This document shows positions 1-11,245 of a stretch of 64,000 nucleotides of DNA, piece after piece. This DNA is from Akebia trifoliata. Taxonomy: Eukaryota > Streptophyta > Magnoliopsida > Ranunculales > Lardizabalaceae. The stretch spans positions 20,269,021-20,333,020 of the forward strand of contig CM030718.1 in NCBI GenBank assembly GCA_017979445.1, in the 5' to 3' direction. The notes under the pieces were generated by a model, which saw only the letters and a program-made list of their open reading frames with translations, was not told the DNA's origin and did not search any database. A program made the translations under genes and the position numbers. How positions within the stretch are numbered: position 1 is the first letter of the stretch; the number at the start of each line of letters is the position of its first letter.

Positions 1-639
1 GAAACTTACTGAATGAGGTATGAACCACCAAACATTTTTCATAGTTTTAAGGGCAATTCCCTGTTTAAATGGATTGATTTCTCTCTCATGGTTAGGGCAT
101 TTTCCTGCTAGGGTAGATGTAACATATCTGATAAACAGGGAATATCACCAATGCATTAGAAACTTATTTAAATGTATTTTAGATTGTATACACCTTTGCT
201 GGCCCACCATAGACCAAGGTGAATACCATTGAAAGTATGAAAAACCAAGACAAAGTTGTGTCAAGGTATGACATCCTGAACAGAAGATACAACTAATTTA
301 CACATGATTAAGATTGAACGAATTCTTACCAACCCAAGCACAAATTTTACAACACTTCTTTATTTTTTGAGTGTAAGATGAGGTTGAACCAACAACCTCA
401 TGGCTGCAAGAACGTCAATCAATTAATCTATAGGTTCGAACACATATTTGACATCAATTGCAGCATCCAATAACTTCTTGAACACCAAATTACTCTAAAG
501 ATGGATGAAACAATTAAATAAAGCTAACTTCATTGACATATAAAGTACCAATATTACTCAACCATTCCATTTTTATTCAACTATAGTAACTGAAAACCAC
601 CAATAAAGAAGTCACACAATTATCTTATAGCTTTAATAC
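1..639. other. AT-rich sequence without a supported gene
   Basis: No coding exon could be recognised on either strand. Short open frames exist but show no family motif. On the minus strand, the exon that should follow the CENH3 exon at 640-714 (histone-fold helix 2 onward) was looked for here and not seen. If the stretch belongs to a transposon whose right end is at 2062, it would be element interior. Confidence 0.4.
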
Positions 640-714
640 CTCTTGAAGTGCAACCAAAGCTTCAGCGGTCCAACGACTAACTACCCTGCTGAAGCCATTA
701 CTAATCTCCCTGAC
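640..714 (-). pseudogene. CENH3: Isolated CENH3 (centromeric histone H3) exon
   Basis: CENH3 replaces histone H3 in centromeric nucleosomes. This 75-bp stretch reads 25 codons beginning VREISNGFSR and ending in RWTAEALVALQE. The RW-x-AEAL-ALQE string is typical of plant CENH3 histone-fold helix 1/loop 1 and differs from canonical H3. It is flanked by a good acceptor (TTTTAG before 714) and a good donor (GAG then GTATTA after 640), both phase 0, so it was copied as genomic DNA rather than cDNA. No other CENH3 exon was found within the window, so this is a lone exon rather than a working gene. It lies about 700 bp downstream of the Tha4/TATA exon on the same strand. Recognition is by memory of the family; the gap to the missing exons could extend past the left window edge. 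Confidence 0.72.
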
Positions 715-1005
715 CTAAAATAAACAATGAGGATTTTTAAAATCAAAGTTATAAACACAACACTATCGCCAAGATTAAAACTCTAAAAGTAAATAAAGTA
801 ACAAACACTGAATACTTCAAAGCACATATGTTACCGAAGAACCAAATCCAAAATTTATTAACTAAATAACAGATACACCCAATGCTGCATTACTACTATC
901 TCTATACCTAATCACAAGAACAAAATGGATGTAACTGAAATAAATGTTCTTCGAGAAAGTTTTTGGCCTATGATATATCTGAATAGTTCAACATTGCTTA
1001 ACATA

Positions 1006-1342
1006 CCCCTAAAACTCAAAAAAATCCTAATTTCCTAGTTAATCGTCAATATTAAAAGAAATTTACAATTTTTTGAAAAAATTTAGAAAATTTTGTGACT
1101 ATGTTGCTAACATCATCGATCCATTATAGAAATACAAACAATAAACTATGAACTCCAAACCCCTAAAACTCAAAAACCCCTAATTTCCTAGTTAATCGGC
1201 TGGTCCAATATTTAGAGAAATTTACAATATTTTGGAAAATTTTGGAGAGTTTTGTGACTATGTTGCTAACATTATCAATCCATCATAGAAATACGAACAA
1301 TGAACTATAAACTCTAAACCCCTAAAACTCAAAAACCCTAAA
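1006..1342. repeat. Tandem repeat, ~155-bp unit, 2.1 copies
   Basis: Unit 1 runs about 1006-1159 and unit 2 about 1160-1318. A third partial unit starts at 1319. Each begins CCCCTAAAACTCAAAAA and contains ATTTCCTAGTTAATCG and TGTGACTATGTTGCTAAC. The copies have drifted, for example a short insertion near 1200. The array lies between the CENH3 exon and the Tha4/TATA exon. Confidence 0.8.
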
Positions 1343-1408
1343 AAAATAAAAATAAAAGTAAAAAAGATCCACAAAAGAATAAACGAAGAACACCAACAAC
1401 TATCGAAC

Positions 1409-1705
1409 CTTTTGAAAGCTCTTGACAGTATGTCCAATAGTTCGACCAAATTCGGGCAACTTTTTCGGGCCGAAGAGAAGAGTTGCAACTCCAGCAATGA
1501 CGGTGATCTCTGGAACGCCTAGACCGAACATGGATCGACAATTCAAACCCCTTTGAGCTCTATTTCTGCACAAGATCAAGCGATTGCACTTCTTGGACAG
1601 ATCGGTTCCGCCATTTTTGAAGAAAATAGAGTTGCAGGAAGCCAAATGTATTGAAGGTGATGCTTTAGGGATCAAAGGTAGAGAAAGAGTTGCAGAGATC
1701 TCCAT
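1409..1705 (-). pseudogene. TATA: First exon of thylakoid Tha4/TATA (twin-arginine translocase), apparently without its other exons
   Basis: Tha4/TATA is the pore-forming subunit of the chloroplast twin-arginine translocase, anchored in the thylakoid by one N-terminal helix. The chosen start (1705) is the second Met of a longer open frame because it begins a Ser/Leu-rich transit peptide (MEISATLSLP). The mature part has the family signature: FGLGVPEITVIAGVATLLFG (membrane helix), then PKKLPEFGR and the start of the amphipathic helix, TVKSFQK. Coding then meets a plausible donor (AAAAG then GTTCG at 1408). Known proteins continue with an acidic AAKEFE-type stretch; no such exon was found down to position 1. 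It is therefore either the 5' exon of a gene continuing beyond the window or a captured fragment. The lone CENH3 exon downstream and the nearby CACTA-like end favour capture. Confidence 0.75.
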
Positions 1706-2052
1706 TTTCGACGCCTTTGTGTCTCTCTTTCTCTTTGGGTTTGAGAGCTGAGTCACAAATTTAAATATTTGACTAAATTAGGTTCTTTGGGAAAAAAAAA
1801 AGCTTTGAAACGGCTAGTGAGTTTTCGATGAAAGTTCGAATGGAGTTTTCGTTCGTCTTCTCCAATGGCTCCTGTGACAGTGAGCTTCCAACGAAAATTC
1901 TCAATTTTTTATCTTGTTAAAAAAAAAGGTCTGGTGGTTCGTTGGGCTTTGCCCGTTGAATTAATTTATTGGGCTTAATTTGGGCCGTGCAAATAAACGT
2001 GAGACTTGGGGCGCCGAATTTAACACCATATTTATAACGAATTTTAGCTGTT

Positions 2053-2062
2053 TTGACGTAGT
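2053..2062. repeat. Possible right terminus of a second CACTA element
   Basis: TGACGTAGTG is the reverse complement of CACTACGTCA, identical over 10 bases to both ends of the verified CACTA element at 10003-18758. If real, the element extends left out of the window and would contain the CENH3 and Tha4/TATA exons. The 3-bp target duplication (ACT at 2063-2065) cannot be checked, and the ACGACTG subterminal repeats of the verified element are not evident here. Confidence 0.4.
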
Positions 2063-2071
2063 GACTCCACA

Positions 2072-2141
2072 ACACGTACATCAAATTTGTAGTGTTTTGT
2101 AGTGCTCATTCTACAAAACACTACAAATTTGTTGTACGTGT
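2072..2141. repeat. Perfect-looking hairpin: 31-bp arms, 8-nt loop
   Basis: The left arm is 2072-2102 and the right arm 2111-2141, with TGCTCATT as loop. I see one mismatch between the arms. Both arms contain the CAAATTTGTAGTGTTTTG segment in opposite orientations. It lies 10 bp right of the CACTA-like end and about 100 bp before the first visible laccase exon. It could be a small MITE or foldback, or the stem of a small-RNA precursor; the sequence does not decide. Confidence 0.75.
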
Positions 2142-3327
2142 GGCATACATGGCATATATATATATATTATATTCATGTTTTTATAAAATTAATGAATAAT
2201 GGGTTTTTATTTCTCTCTGTTATTATTTTGTTTGCAGATTAAGCTGAAGAACTTCACTCGTTTGTGTAGTACTAAGAGCATCGTGACCGTAAATGGTCAG
2301 TTTCCAGGGCCGCGATTGTGGCAAGGGAAGGAGACCAGATGATTGTTAAGGTGGTTAACCATGTTCAGAACAATATCTCTATCAATTGGTATGGAACTCT
2401 CATCTTATTCCCGCGTCATTTTAAATTAGCCTTGTTGCTAAAATTTGAGCTAATTAATAATGTAATTACAGGCATGGAGTTCAACAACTACGGAGTGGAT
2501 GGGCAGATGGACCAGCCTATGTGACTCAATGCCCCATACAGACCGATCAGACCTACGTCTACAACTTCACTATTGTGGGTCAGAGAGGGACTCTATGGTG
2601 GCATGCTCACATTTCATGGTTGAGATTCATGGACCCATCATCATCCTCCCTAAGCTCGGTGTTCCTTACCCATTCGCTGAACCACACAAGGAAATCCCAA
2701 TTATCTTTGGTAAGTAACAATTATCAAGATCAAATGATTGAATTATGTCACTTTTTTCTCTTACATATCTACATTTTATACGCTACATTTTTGTTTATAA
2801 ATAAATCCAAAATCCAGGAGAGTGGTTTAAGGCAGATCCTGAGGCAATAATCAGCCAGGCTTCGCAGACTGGAGGCCCAAACGTCTCTGATGCCTACACC
2901 ATTAATGGATTTCCTGGGCCATTGTACAACTGCTCAGAAAAAGGTAACATTGCAAATGAGGGTAGTTTTTTTTTTTTTTTTTATGTCCATTTTATAAAAA
3001 AGAAGAAGTTCCTAGTGGAGGTATCAATATCGAGCCTGTTGAGGCTCGAAACCCCACTCCTATGCCTCAAATCTTGCCCCTTAGATCTCTATGTCAAATA
3101 ATCTCCCTTTATTGCATTTATTGAGAGATCCATGGAGGAAGATTTGAGGTTTTAGAATTCGGGTTTCAACACTCCTCCCTGTGTATATACGATTTGGACT
3201 CGATGTATAAATCTTAGACATCACATTTATATTTATTGTTTGGTGTGTTATAAAAAAAAGTTGGTGTGGCAATATAAGATTTTCATTGTTATTCCTTGTT
3301 TTGACATGTGGGGTGGCCTCCTCACAG

Positions 3328-4295
3328 ATACGTTCAAGCTGAAGGTGAAGCCCGGAAAGACATATCTCCAACGATTGATCAACGCTGCACTCAATGACGA
3401 GCTTTTCTTCAGCATTGCAAACCACACATTCACTGTAGTCAATGCCGACGCTGTCTACATTAAACCTTTTGAAACAAATACACTTCTCATCACTCCCGGA
3501 AAACCACCTATGTCCTTCTCAAAACTAAACCTCACTTCCCCAATGCCACATTCCTTATGTTAGCAAGACCATATGCCACTGGCCTTGGCAGATTTGACAA
3601 TTCCACCACTGCAGCCATCCTCGATTACGAATCACCCTCTCATTCCTCTTTCACCAATTCAATCAAGAAACTCAAACTCTTCAAACCTCACCTTCCTACT
3701 CTTAATGATACTTCATTCGCCACAAATTTCACAAAGAAGTTTCGTAGCTTGGCCACTACCCAATTCCCCGCTAACGTCCCACAAACTGTCGATAAAAGAT
3801 TCTTCTTCACAGTGGGATTGGGCACAAACCCTTGTCCTACAAACCAAACATGCCAAGGGCTCAATGGAACTATGTTCTCAACTTCTATAAACAATGTCTC
3901 CTTTGCTATGCCAACCATAGCCCTCATGCAATCTTATTTCTTGGGAAAACCTTTGGGAGTCTACACAACTGATTTCCCTGCCAACCCAATTATTCCTTTC
4001 AACTACACAGGAATTCCTCCCAATAACACTATGGTGAGTAATGGAACAAAAGTGGTGGTATTGCCCTTCAACACAAGTGTTGAGCTGGTGATGCAGGACA
4101 TAAGCATACTTGGCGCTGAGAGCCACCCTCTTCACCTTCATGGTTTCAACTTCTTCGTAGTGGAGCAAGGATTCGGAAACTATGACCCCAATACAAATCC
4201 TGCAAATTTCAATCTTGTCAACCCTGTTGAGAGGAACACCGTTGGTGTGCCATCTGGTGGATGGGTTGCCATTCGATTCCTCGCAGACAACCTAG
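3328..4295 (+). pseudogene. Laccase exon 5, the largest surviving piece
   Basis: After the acceptor CTCACAG the exon starts [20 protein letters not shown] (second cupredoxin domain). It shifts frame near 3503 and then stays open from about 3530 to the donor at 4295 (CCTAG then GTGTGT). The open part has several N-glycosylation sequons (NST, NDT, NQT, NGT, NNT) typical of apoplastic laccases. It contains the [12 protein letters not shown] and HPLHLHG motifs and ends RFLADNLG. Without splicing, translation would run into the intron and stop at 4345. Confidence 0.9.
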
Positions 4296-4633
4296 GTGTG
4301 TATGATATCAATTCAACTATTATATCATGCTTATATGCTTGGTAACCAAGTTTGGAGAGTTTTCCAAACTAATGGTCATTTAAAAAAAAAAAATCATCAA
4401 TTTTGCTGATCAACCGATTTATCATTATTTGTTATAACAGACACTTTTCTGTCAAAAAAATTCCCGGATTTGTGACTATGGTTATAATTAGGTCCATATT
4501 TCTATATCTTATGCACATTATTGCCGGCAAGCATGATTGGACTTTCCAGCCAACCATATTTCTATGTTTCATGCACATTATTATAATGTTGCTTCTAACT
4601 TACCTTAATCAATTACAATTATGTTATAGATCA

Positions 4634-7600
4634 TGTGGACACTGATTTGTTCATTTTTGAATATATCAACCACTTTGGGAGGTTTTGGAGTCGCCACCAT
4701 TCATATTTGAATGGGTGTGAATGGTCACTCGATGTCGTATTTTTTAAAAATTATGTCATTTTGGCATTTGATGACTCTCATACAGATAAAGTACATTGTC
4801 AAACTTTTGATTCTACATAAGGAGGTCCATTTTATGGAGTAGGGAAGGTGCTAAGCACCCTACTCCATCCATCGTTGGTGGTAACCTCGGATTCGATCAA
4901 CTTTTGAAAATGAAAATAAAATTAGAGAAATCGAAAAATCTGATATGTGTTCTCAAGTATAAGGGACTTTAATGTTGGTTCAAACCATTGAGGGCACCCT
5001 TATTGAAAAAGGGGTCATTTGATGATTCAAACTATTGTGGTGTGTGCAAAGGTATAGAGAAGAGGGATAAGTAGAAAATGAGGAGTTGGAGGGGTGAGAG
5101 GAGGAGAGTCTTTGTCCAAACCCACCTTATTTTTCTTGACATTCTTTGACTTTCTTCAAAGGATAAGTCTTCTTTAACTTTCCTTGACTTGCTTGAGAGA
5201 ATTGAGAGTTGAGTATTAAGGGTTGAGAGTTGTGGTGAGTTGAGAATTGAGAGTTGAGAGTGGAGAGAGTTGTAATCTTTAGATGATACTTTTTTTAAAT
5301 TTTCATTCGGGATTGTGAATGGAGAATGAGGGGGGTTTATAGGATTTGAGAGTTATTTTTAGGAGTAAAGTTGGGTGAAATGAAGATGAATGGTAGAATA
5401 GTGTGGGGTTCAAAAGAGATGTAGGGGTAAATTAAAAGGGATTGAAGGATATTTATGTAAGAAGGTTAAATAGGTTGTTTTACAATCCAAATGGTTTGAA
5501 TCCTACTCAATCCATTTGAATGGAGTGTTTGGTGAGGTGAGATGATGGGTGTTTAAGAGAGTAGTTGATTGATTGAGTGATGCTTGGTTTAAGAAAATAT
5601 AAGATATAAAACTGTAGTTGATGAAATTTTGGGAGGGTGAGGGAGATGATGTCATATGTTAAAATGGGTGAAGATAAGTTGATGGGAAATGATGAGTATT
5701 TGATTTGAGATGAAGGGTGTTGGTTTAGATTTTAGACGTGGGTTTTGTAAGGAGTGATGAGGGTAGATTAGAGGGGATGTAGGTTGTAAGTGTTTGATTT
5801 GAGAGAATGGATAGGGTAAGTTAGGGGGAGGTATAGGTTGTAAGTGTTTGATTTGAAAGAATGGAAATGGTAGGTTAAGAGGGAGGTGTAACACCCCGGA
5901 TTTTCAACTCATATCTCGAGGAAATTAAATGGTGAGATTTGGAGGAAAATGTCGAATGAGAGATTTAGAGTAAAGTACTCGAATATTGCTATGATTAATT
6001 TTGAGGAAAACCGACTTCGCCATTAGATTCAAAAGGATCAAAATATATACATTAGCCTGTAAGCAAGTTCGAATTCGAGTTCGGAGGAAAAAGTTATAAA
6101 ATCCTCGAATTTCGCGTTAAGTGGGACCTAAAACAGTGAAATTTTGTTAAAGCAAGAATCGAAAAGATTTGATGACACCATTAGAACCACAACGAAAAAT
6201 TATTTGAAATGGTATATTCGTTTGCCGCTTTCCGAATCCGAATGGTTAAGTTATGATCGAAACTAGAAATGAGTGGGAAATTACAAGTATACCCTCAGCC
6301 CTCTTATAAAAGAAAACTCACTTTCTTTTATTTCATTACACTTCTTCACTCTTCTCTAAAGAACTCAACTCAGCCATTTTCTAGACCTAGGGTTTGAACC
6401 CATTCCTATCAAGATCTATCCCAATCAAGTCCGAGTTGAACTTCGACGAAAAAGGCAAAGTCGTCGGCGTTGTCGAGCTCTACGTCCTCACCCCATCCAA
6501 CCTCCATTTCCTCTTCTTTTCTCTTGGTCTCCCACAAGAATCAGCAAGTGGATTTTTGTGTAATCACTTGGAACCTCATCCAAATCATAGGAAAGTCGTT
6601 GTTGGTCATTAGGAAGCGGGGAGAACACCTTCAAAGAGGGTTTCACAACCAACCGCTCCGTTGGCACCCGGGTTCAACCACTTTCGGAACTTCGAGCCAC
6701 CTAACATTGATCCTTGGTGTTGATTCATCACCATTGGCGTCCACAACCAGGTAAGGGACTTCCAATTCTTATTGGTAGCTTTAGATTTCTCAATGTGCAT
6801 TTAGGGTTTTGAAACAAAACTTATTGTTTGCATTTAAATCGTAGAAATTGGTGTTTGATTTCAAATTCATGGTAGAAGTAGGTGTTTTGTTTATGTTTTA
6901 TCGAATTTTGATAACAAAATCGTGGGTGGGTTGAATGATTCGAAGAATGGAAGAAGAATCCGAAACATGGATCGAAAACTCGAAGGCTCGAGCAAGGTTC
7001 AGGCTGTAGGTGGGAAAGGTCGGTGCCACCGGCACCTACCGAAGGCAATCCGTCGGTCCCACCGACAGAATCCTGGTTCTGCCACCGACAGCCACCGACA
7101 GACACAATTCTGAGTCAGAAACAGACTCTGACTCTTGGCTTGACTTCCTCACACCTTATACACTATTTCTCACCCTTTATTTCATTAAAAACATTTAAGT
7201 AAATGTCCTCTTTAATTTTTACGTTTTACCCCCCATTTCGGAACAATGGGAATGGTTTTGAGATCCAAATCTCAAAGGATCGAAATCCGAATTTTGGTTT
7301 CAAGAACAAAACGTAATTTTCGACGTTTTCGGCAAGTTTTCAAAATAAAATAACTTTCGCGTTTCTTTGAATTAGATTACAAAAACTACATGGTGTCGAA
7401 TCTCATGATTGAGACTTTCATTTCGAAAAACCCGTTTTCAATTTCGAGAACTTTGAAAATTTGAGTTTCTGACACTTAGCCAAATTTTCACCAGCTTTCT
7501 CTATTTTTAACAGCCTTGGTCCTGAGCATCGCTGGGGCTTTGTTTTTATAAACTTTGATGGTTTTCAATGGAAAGACCCAAAAGAATGACTTTGAAATAT

Positions 7601-9688
7601 TGAAAATGGATGGTCGATGTGAAAAGATGAAAAGTGAGAATGTCGAGAAAATGGGAAAAGGGAATGAACGGTAAAATGTCAGAATCACACCCGAGGGGTG
7701 ATGTCTACATTTTACATTGTATGTTGTATGTAGGTTGGTGAAAGGATATCCAGGTTATTAATGAAAGGGTTGCATGTTTATTTCCGATTATGTTAGCGCG
7801 TGCGCTGAGTACTGTTATTTATTTTTAGGCCGGGTGGCCACAGTTGCATGGTAGGAACTGGATATCCATTCTCAACCCTGTTCTGTTAATTTCTCTTTTG
7901 TTTTAAATGAAAAATTATATATATACGTAACTATTTTGTGAGCTGTTAAAGGGTTTGTGAATGCCTGAAGGGATAGTGTGTCACATCATCCGGAGGGGTG
8001 CACTATCCTGGGATGTACGGTAGGGACCACCAAACTCATACGTGGTATGGGACGCGTATGAGAGTGGAGTCACAACTGGAATCCGGGTCCATTCCTTACT
8101 TATCTTTACCAGTGAACGTGTATTGTAAAGGTGGTCGTATACGAGTGGAGTGTCATTTGGGAATCACATGCACGCCTGATAGGCATAGACGAAGATGATT
8201 AGTCAGTGATCACTAACAATCTAGTAGTAGTCGAACGTTCTGACACATCGAAAAGAGACCCATTGCTTACGGTCACGTCAAACGGCCAGCCTGAGCCAGA
8301 TAAATGGTTCCGCAAGCGTGGTAGACACGACCAGCCACAAAATCAGGAACTACGATGTTATTGGGGAATATCATGTCCTGACTGGGAGCGATCCAGTCGT
8401 GAATCCCAACTCTTTAATTCCAATACTCCACCATTTGTATTATGTATCTGTTGTTATATTTCGAATTACAAACTGAGAAGCATGTCTATTATTTTAATGT
8501 TGCCAACTGTACTTGCATGAAATGGAAAAATGTATAATGAGTATGGATGATTGATGTTATGTGTAATTTTTGAAACTGTTTAGTTGCTCATTCCTGGCTA
8601 TGTGTACCAGTTGATCGTATTTTATCTTGTAAAACCTTGCATGTGTTAAAATGTTCAGTATGCTTTATTCGATCATGCTTAGGAAGGGTTATTAGTAAGA
8701 ATTGGCTGTGGACTTACTGGGTAACCATTGTTACTCACCCTTTCCTTCCTATTTTTTTTAGTTTCAGCACTTGCAGCTACCGAGGCAGGCGTAGAGTCAG
8801 TAATTGAGGAGTATCTGATCGATCAGATCGACAATCAGAGTTTATTGCCTGGTGAGCACTAGGGCCACATACCTTAGTGTTGTCAGTTTCATCCAGGATG
8901 TATGTAGTTTTTGGATTTGAGAATTTAGGCCTATGTTAGAGTGAGAGTGTTTTGGTAAGCCGGTATATTGATAAATCTTCCGCACTCTGATCTACTTACA
9001 TGTTAGATGTAATTAGTCTTCCGCTGTTATTTTCCTGTATCTACATTTTTATATACAGGTTTTGTGATAAATTAGTTTATCAGGTTTGAGTTCCGTGAAA
9101 CGCTAACATAAACAGAGGAGACCATGCCGAAATTTCGAGGTGCCACCTAGTACCTTGGGATTTGGCCTTGGGATTTGTGTTAGCGTTTGGCGGGGCATCA
9201 CAGGAGGTGTAGGTTGGAGGTGTGGGTAGATGATGTTTAGAGAAAAGGTGATGGGATGGTTAGTGAGATGAGGGAGATGAGTTGAGATGGTGACATATAT
9301 CCCACCTTGATGATCATGTTGATTGATTGTGATGTTGGATTGGGTTAAGTTGGGCTTGGGTAATAGATTGGATTAAAGAATGGTTGGGTTGGGCTTGGGT
9401 ATAATAATGAATAGGTTAATTTGAATGGGCTTAAGTGATGGGTTTAGGTTGGGTTGGGAAGTGTAGAATAAGAATGAGTTTGGGCTTGTATTGGGTTGAA
9501 TTTAAGAATGTAGGAGGGTGGTGAAGTGTTTGGGTTAATGGGTCACGTGAATAGCCTTGGGTAGTTTATTGAAAAAGAATGACAAAATACATTGGATTTT
9601 TGTAGGTTTGAGCCTCGGAGCCCATTCTAATTTTTACGATTTTTAGGACATTTTGCATCTAGAGCCTGGTCAAATTTTGATGTCTACA
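4634..9688 (+). mobile_element. Solo LTR of a Tat/Ogre-like Ty3/gypsy retrotransposon (with a nested LTR inside)
   Basis: The element begins TGTGGACAC and ends GTCTACA, flanked by the 5-bp duplication GATCA (4629-4633 and 9689-9693). It has the GGAGTCGCCACC motif (about 4687) and a GGTGCTAAGCACC motif (about 4850), also seen in the LTRs near 47.39-47.51 kb and 59.33 kb. Its last 400 bp (around 9250-9600) align by eye with 60.51-60.8 kb, including TGATGATCAT. Without the nested insert it is about 1.73 kb. No internal region is present, so it is an unequal-recombination product. It sits in the laccase last intron, in the same orientation as the gene. Confidence 0.85.
5887..9202 (+). mobile_element. 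Nested solo LTR (TGTAACACCCCG type), 3.3 kb
   Basis: It begins TGTAACACCCCGG and ends GGGGCATCACA, with the 5-bp target duplication GGAGG on both sides (5882-5886 and 9203-9207). It is homologous along most of its length to 21352-24362 (+) and 56690-59197 (-). For example, all three share the segment around CATTGCTTACGGTCACGTCAA. The TGTAACACCCC start suggests a Ty3/gypsy element, possibly a chromovirus, but no coding region is left to prove it. It is about 300 bp longer than the 21-kb copy. Confidence 0.87.
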
Positions 9689-10022
9689 GATCATGCATTA
9701 CCAGCAAGCATGATTGGAATTTCCAACCAACCATGAACGATTGATCACTTCATGAGATGAATTATTGATATTCTTATAAACAATTGCATCTTCTTTCTTT
9801 AAAAGGACAATACAATTACTGCAAATTGATAGAGGTAAGTTAGATTCATTGTGATATGAGATTCACTCTATCATTGTAATATTAATGCATCTCATAACAT
9901 ATCTTACGGATATAGATGAGCATCAGTTAAGATTAATTCGTTGGATTACATAATTAGATCAATAGATAATCCTTCTATCAAAATTTTAAAACTCGACTCA
10001 AACACTACGTCATAATGCGCCA

Positions 10023-10230
10023 AAACCGACTGTCCAAGACAGTCGTTTTTGAAAAAAACGACTGCCCCTACAGTCGGGAAAAAAGTCGTTTTAAAAGGAG
10101 TGGTTTTTAAAAAACGACTGTCTTGGACAGTCGGGAAAAAACGACTGTCTTGAACAGTCGGGAAAAACGACTGTCAAAACGACTGTCTTGGACAGTCGGG
10201 AAAAACGACGGTCTTTGACAGTCGTTTACT
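10023..10230. repeat. CACTA left subterminal repeat cluster
   Basis: The motif CGACTGTC and its complement GACAGTCG occur repeatedly, often paired as the small palindrome CGACTGTCTTGGACAGTCG. In CACTA elements such clusters bind the element-encoded TNPA-like protein. The binding role is inferred from the family. Confidence 0.85.
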
Positions 10231-10633
10231 TACAAATGCCCATTTTTTTTATAAATAAAAAAATATTTTTTATATTTATAAATTAAAAAAAAATTCAATA
10301 GTTAAAAAGTGCAAATTGCGGCTAAATCATCATTTGTATTATCCATTTCAATGTAATAATTTTTTTATTAAAAAAAATGGGTGAGATCCAATAGAAAACC
10401 CCACAATGTCACAACAAATTAATACTACGACAATGACTTAATGAAATAGTTTGGGTGTTACTTAATGAAAATGGTTCCATGATAGGTTCAGTCCAGATTC
10501 CTATTGAAGAAATTTGAGAGACACTGCTCTCTACACTTGTTATCTAATCTCTATCCAACTGCGCCCATTATTTCTTCTCAACCTCCTCCTCTTCATCATC
10601 TTCTTCAACCTTTCAGCGTCACCTCAATCGCCA

Positions 10634-11245
10634 TTATCCGCTTAAGTTCGACAACAGCAAGCAGCACCCTGCACTCTCAAGCTCGAGCTCATACACATTC
10701 TTAGCCGCTATTTCTGCAAGTTCAATGTTTCCATGATTCCTACATGCCCTTAACAATACTCCCCACACAAATGAATCAGGTTTGATAGGCAGTTTCTTAA
10801 TTGAATCATAAGCTTCATTGAGATCACCTGCTCGACTTACAAGATCCACCATGCATGCATAATGCTCTAACCTTGGTTCAATCCCATGTTCTTCTCGCAT
10901 CAAATGGAAAATTTTCCATCCAACTTCAACCATTCCAGCATGACTACAAGCTGTGAGGGCTGTTATGAAAGTCAGGTGATCCAGCTGTACTTCTTCCTTC
11001 ACCATCCGATGGAAGAGAGCAATTGCTTCATTACAGTATCCGTGATCTGCATATCCAAAAATCATTTCCAAGTAACCGTGTTTTTCTTGCTCATCTTGTT
11101 GAACAACGTCCCAGCTTCGTGTATGAAACCACCAATGCATAGCCATGAATCTCTTTTCCACGTTTTGAATCTGCCACAGTTGCACAAGTAGGCAAGATGC
11201 CACTAACTGTAAATTGGGCTTTTCTCCTGTTAATTTCAATACCAA
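10634..11245 (-). pseudogene. PPR protein fragment (PLS-class, C-terminal PPR motifs plus E domain)
   Basis: PLS-class PPR proteins act in organellar RNA editing or processing. The C-terminal 150 or so residues are clear: MIFGYADHGYCNEAIALFHR, then TFITALTACSHAGMVEVGWK, HYACMVDLVSRAG, and the E-domain signature SFVWGVLLRACRNHGNIELA. It stops shortly after CCLLLSNLSG, where an intact protein would continue (YA.. and E+/DYW parts). The N-terminal 60 residues do not follow the PPR pattern and look frame-disturbed. It is a truncated copy inside the CACTA element; the source gene is not in the window. Confidence 0.87.

Noticed and set aside
8206..8520. 104-codon open frame on the plus strand
   Set aside because: It lies inside a solo LTR and is broken in the two other copies of the family.
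10504..10704. Pro/Ser-rich 66-codon frame resembling a transit peptide, antisense to the PPR fragment end
   Set aside because: No continuation into a recognisable domain; could be a captured 5' exon but cannot be supported.
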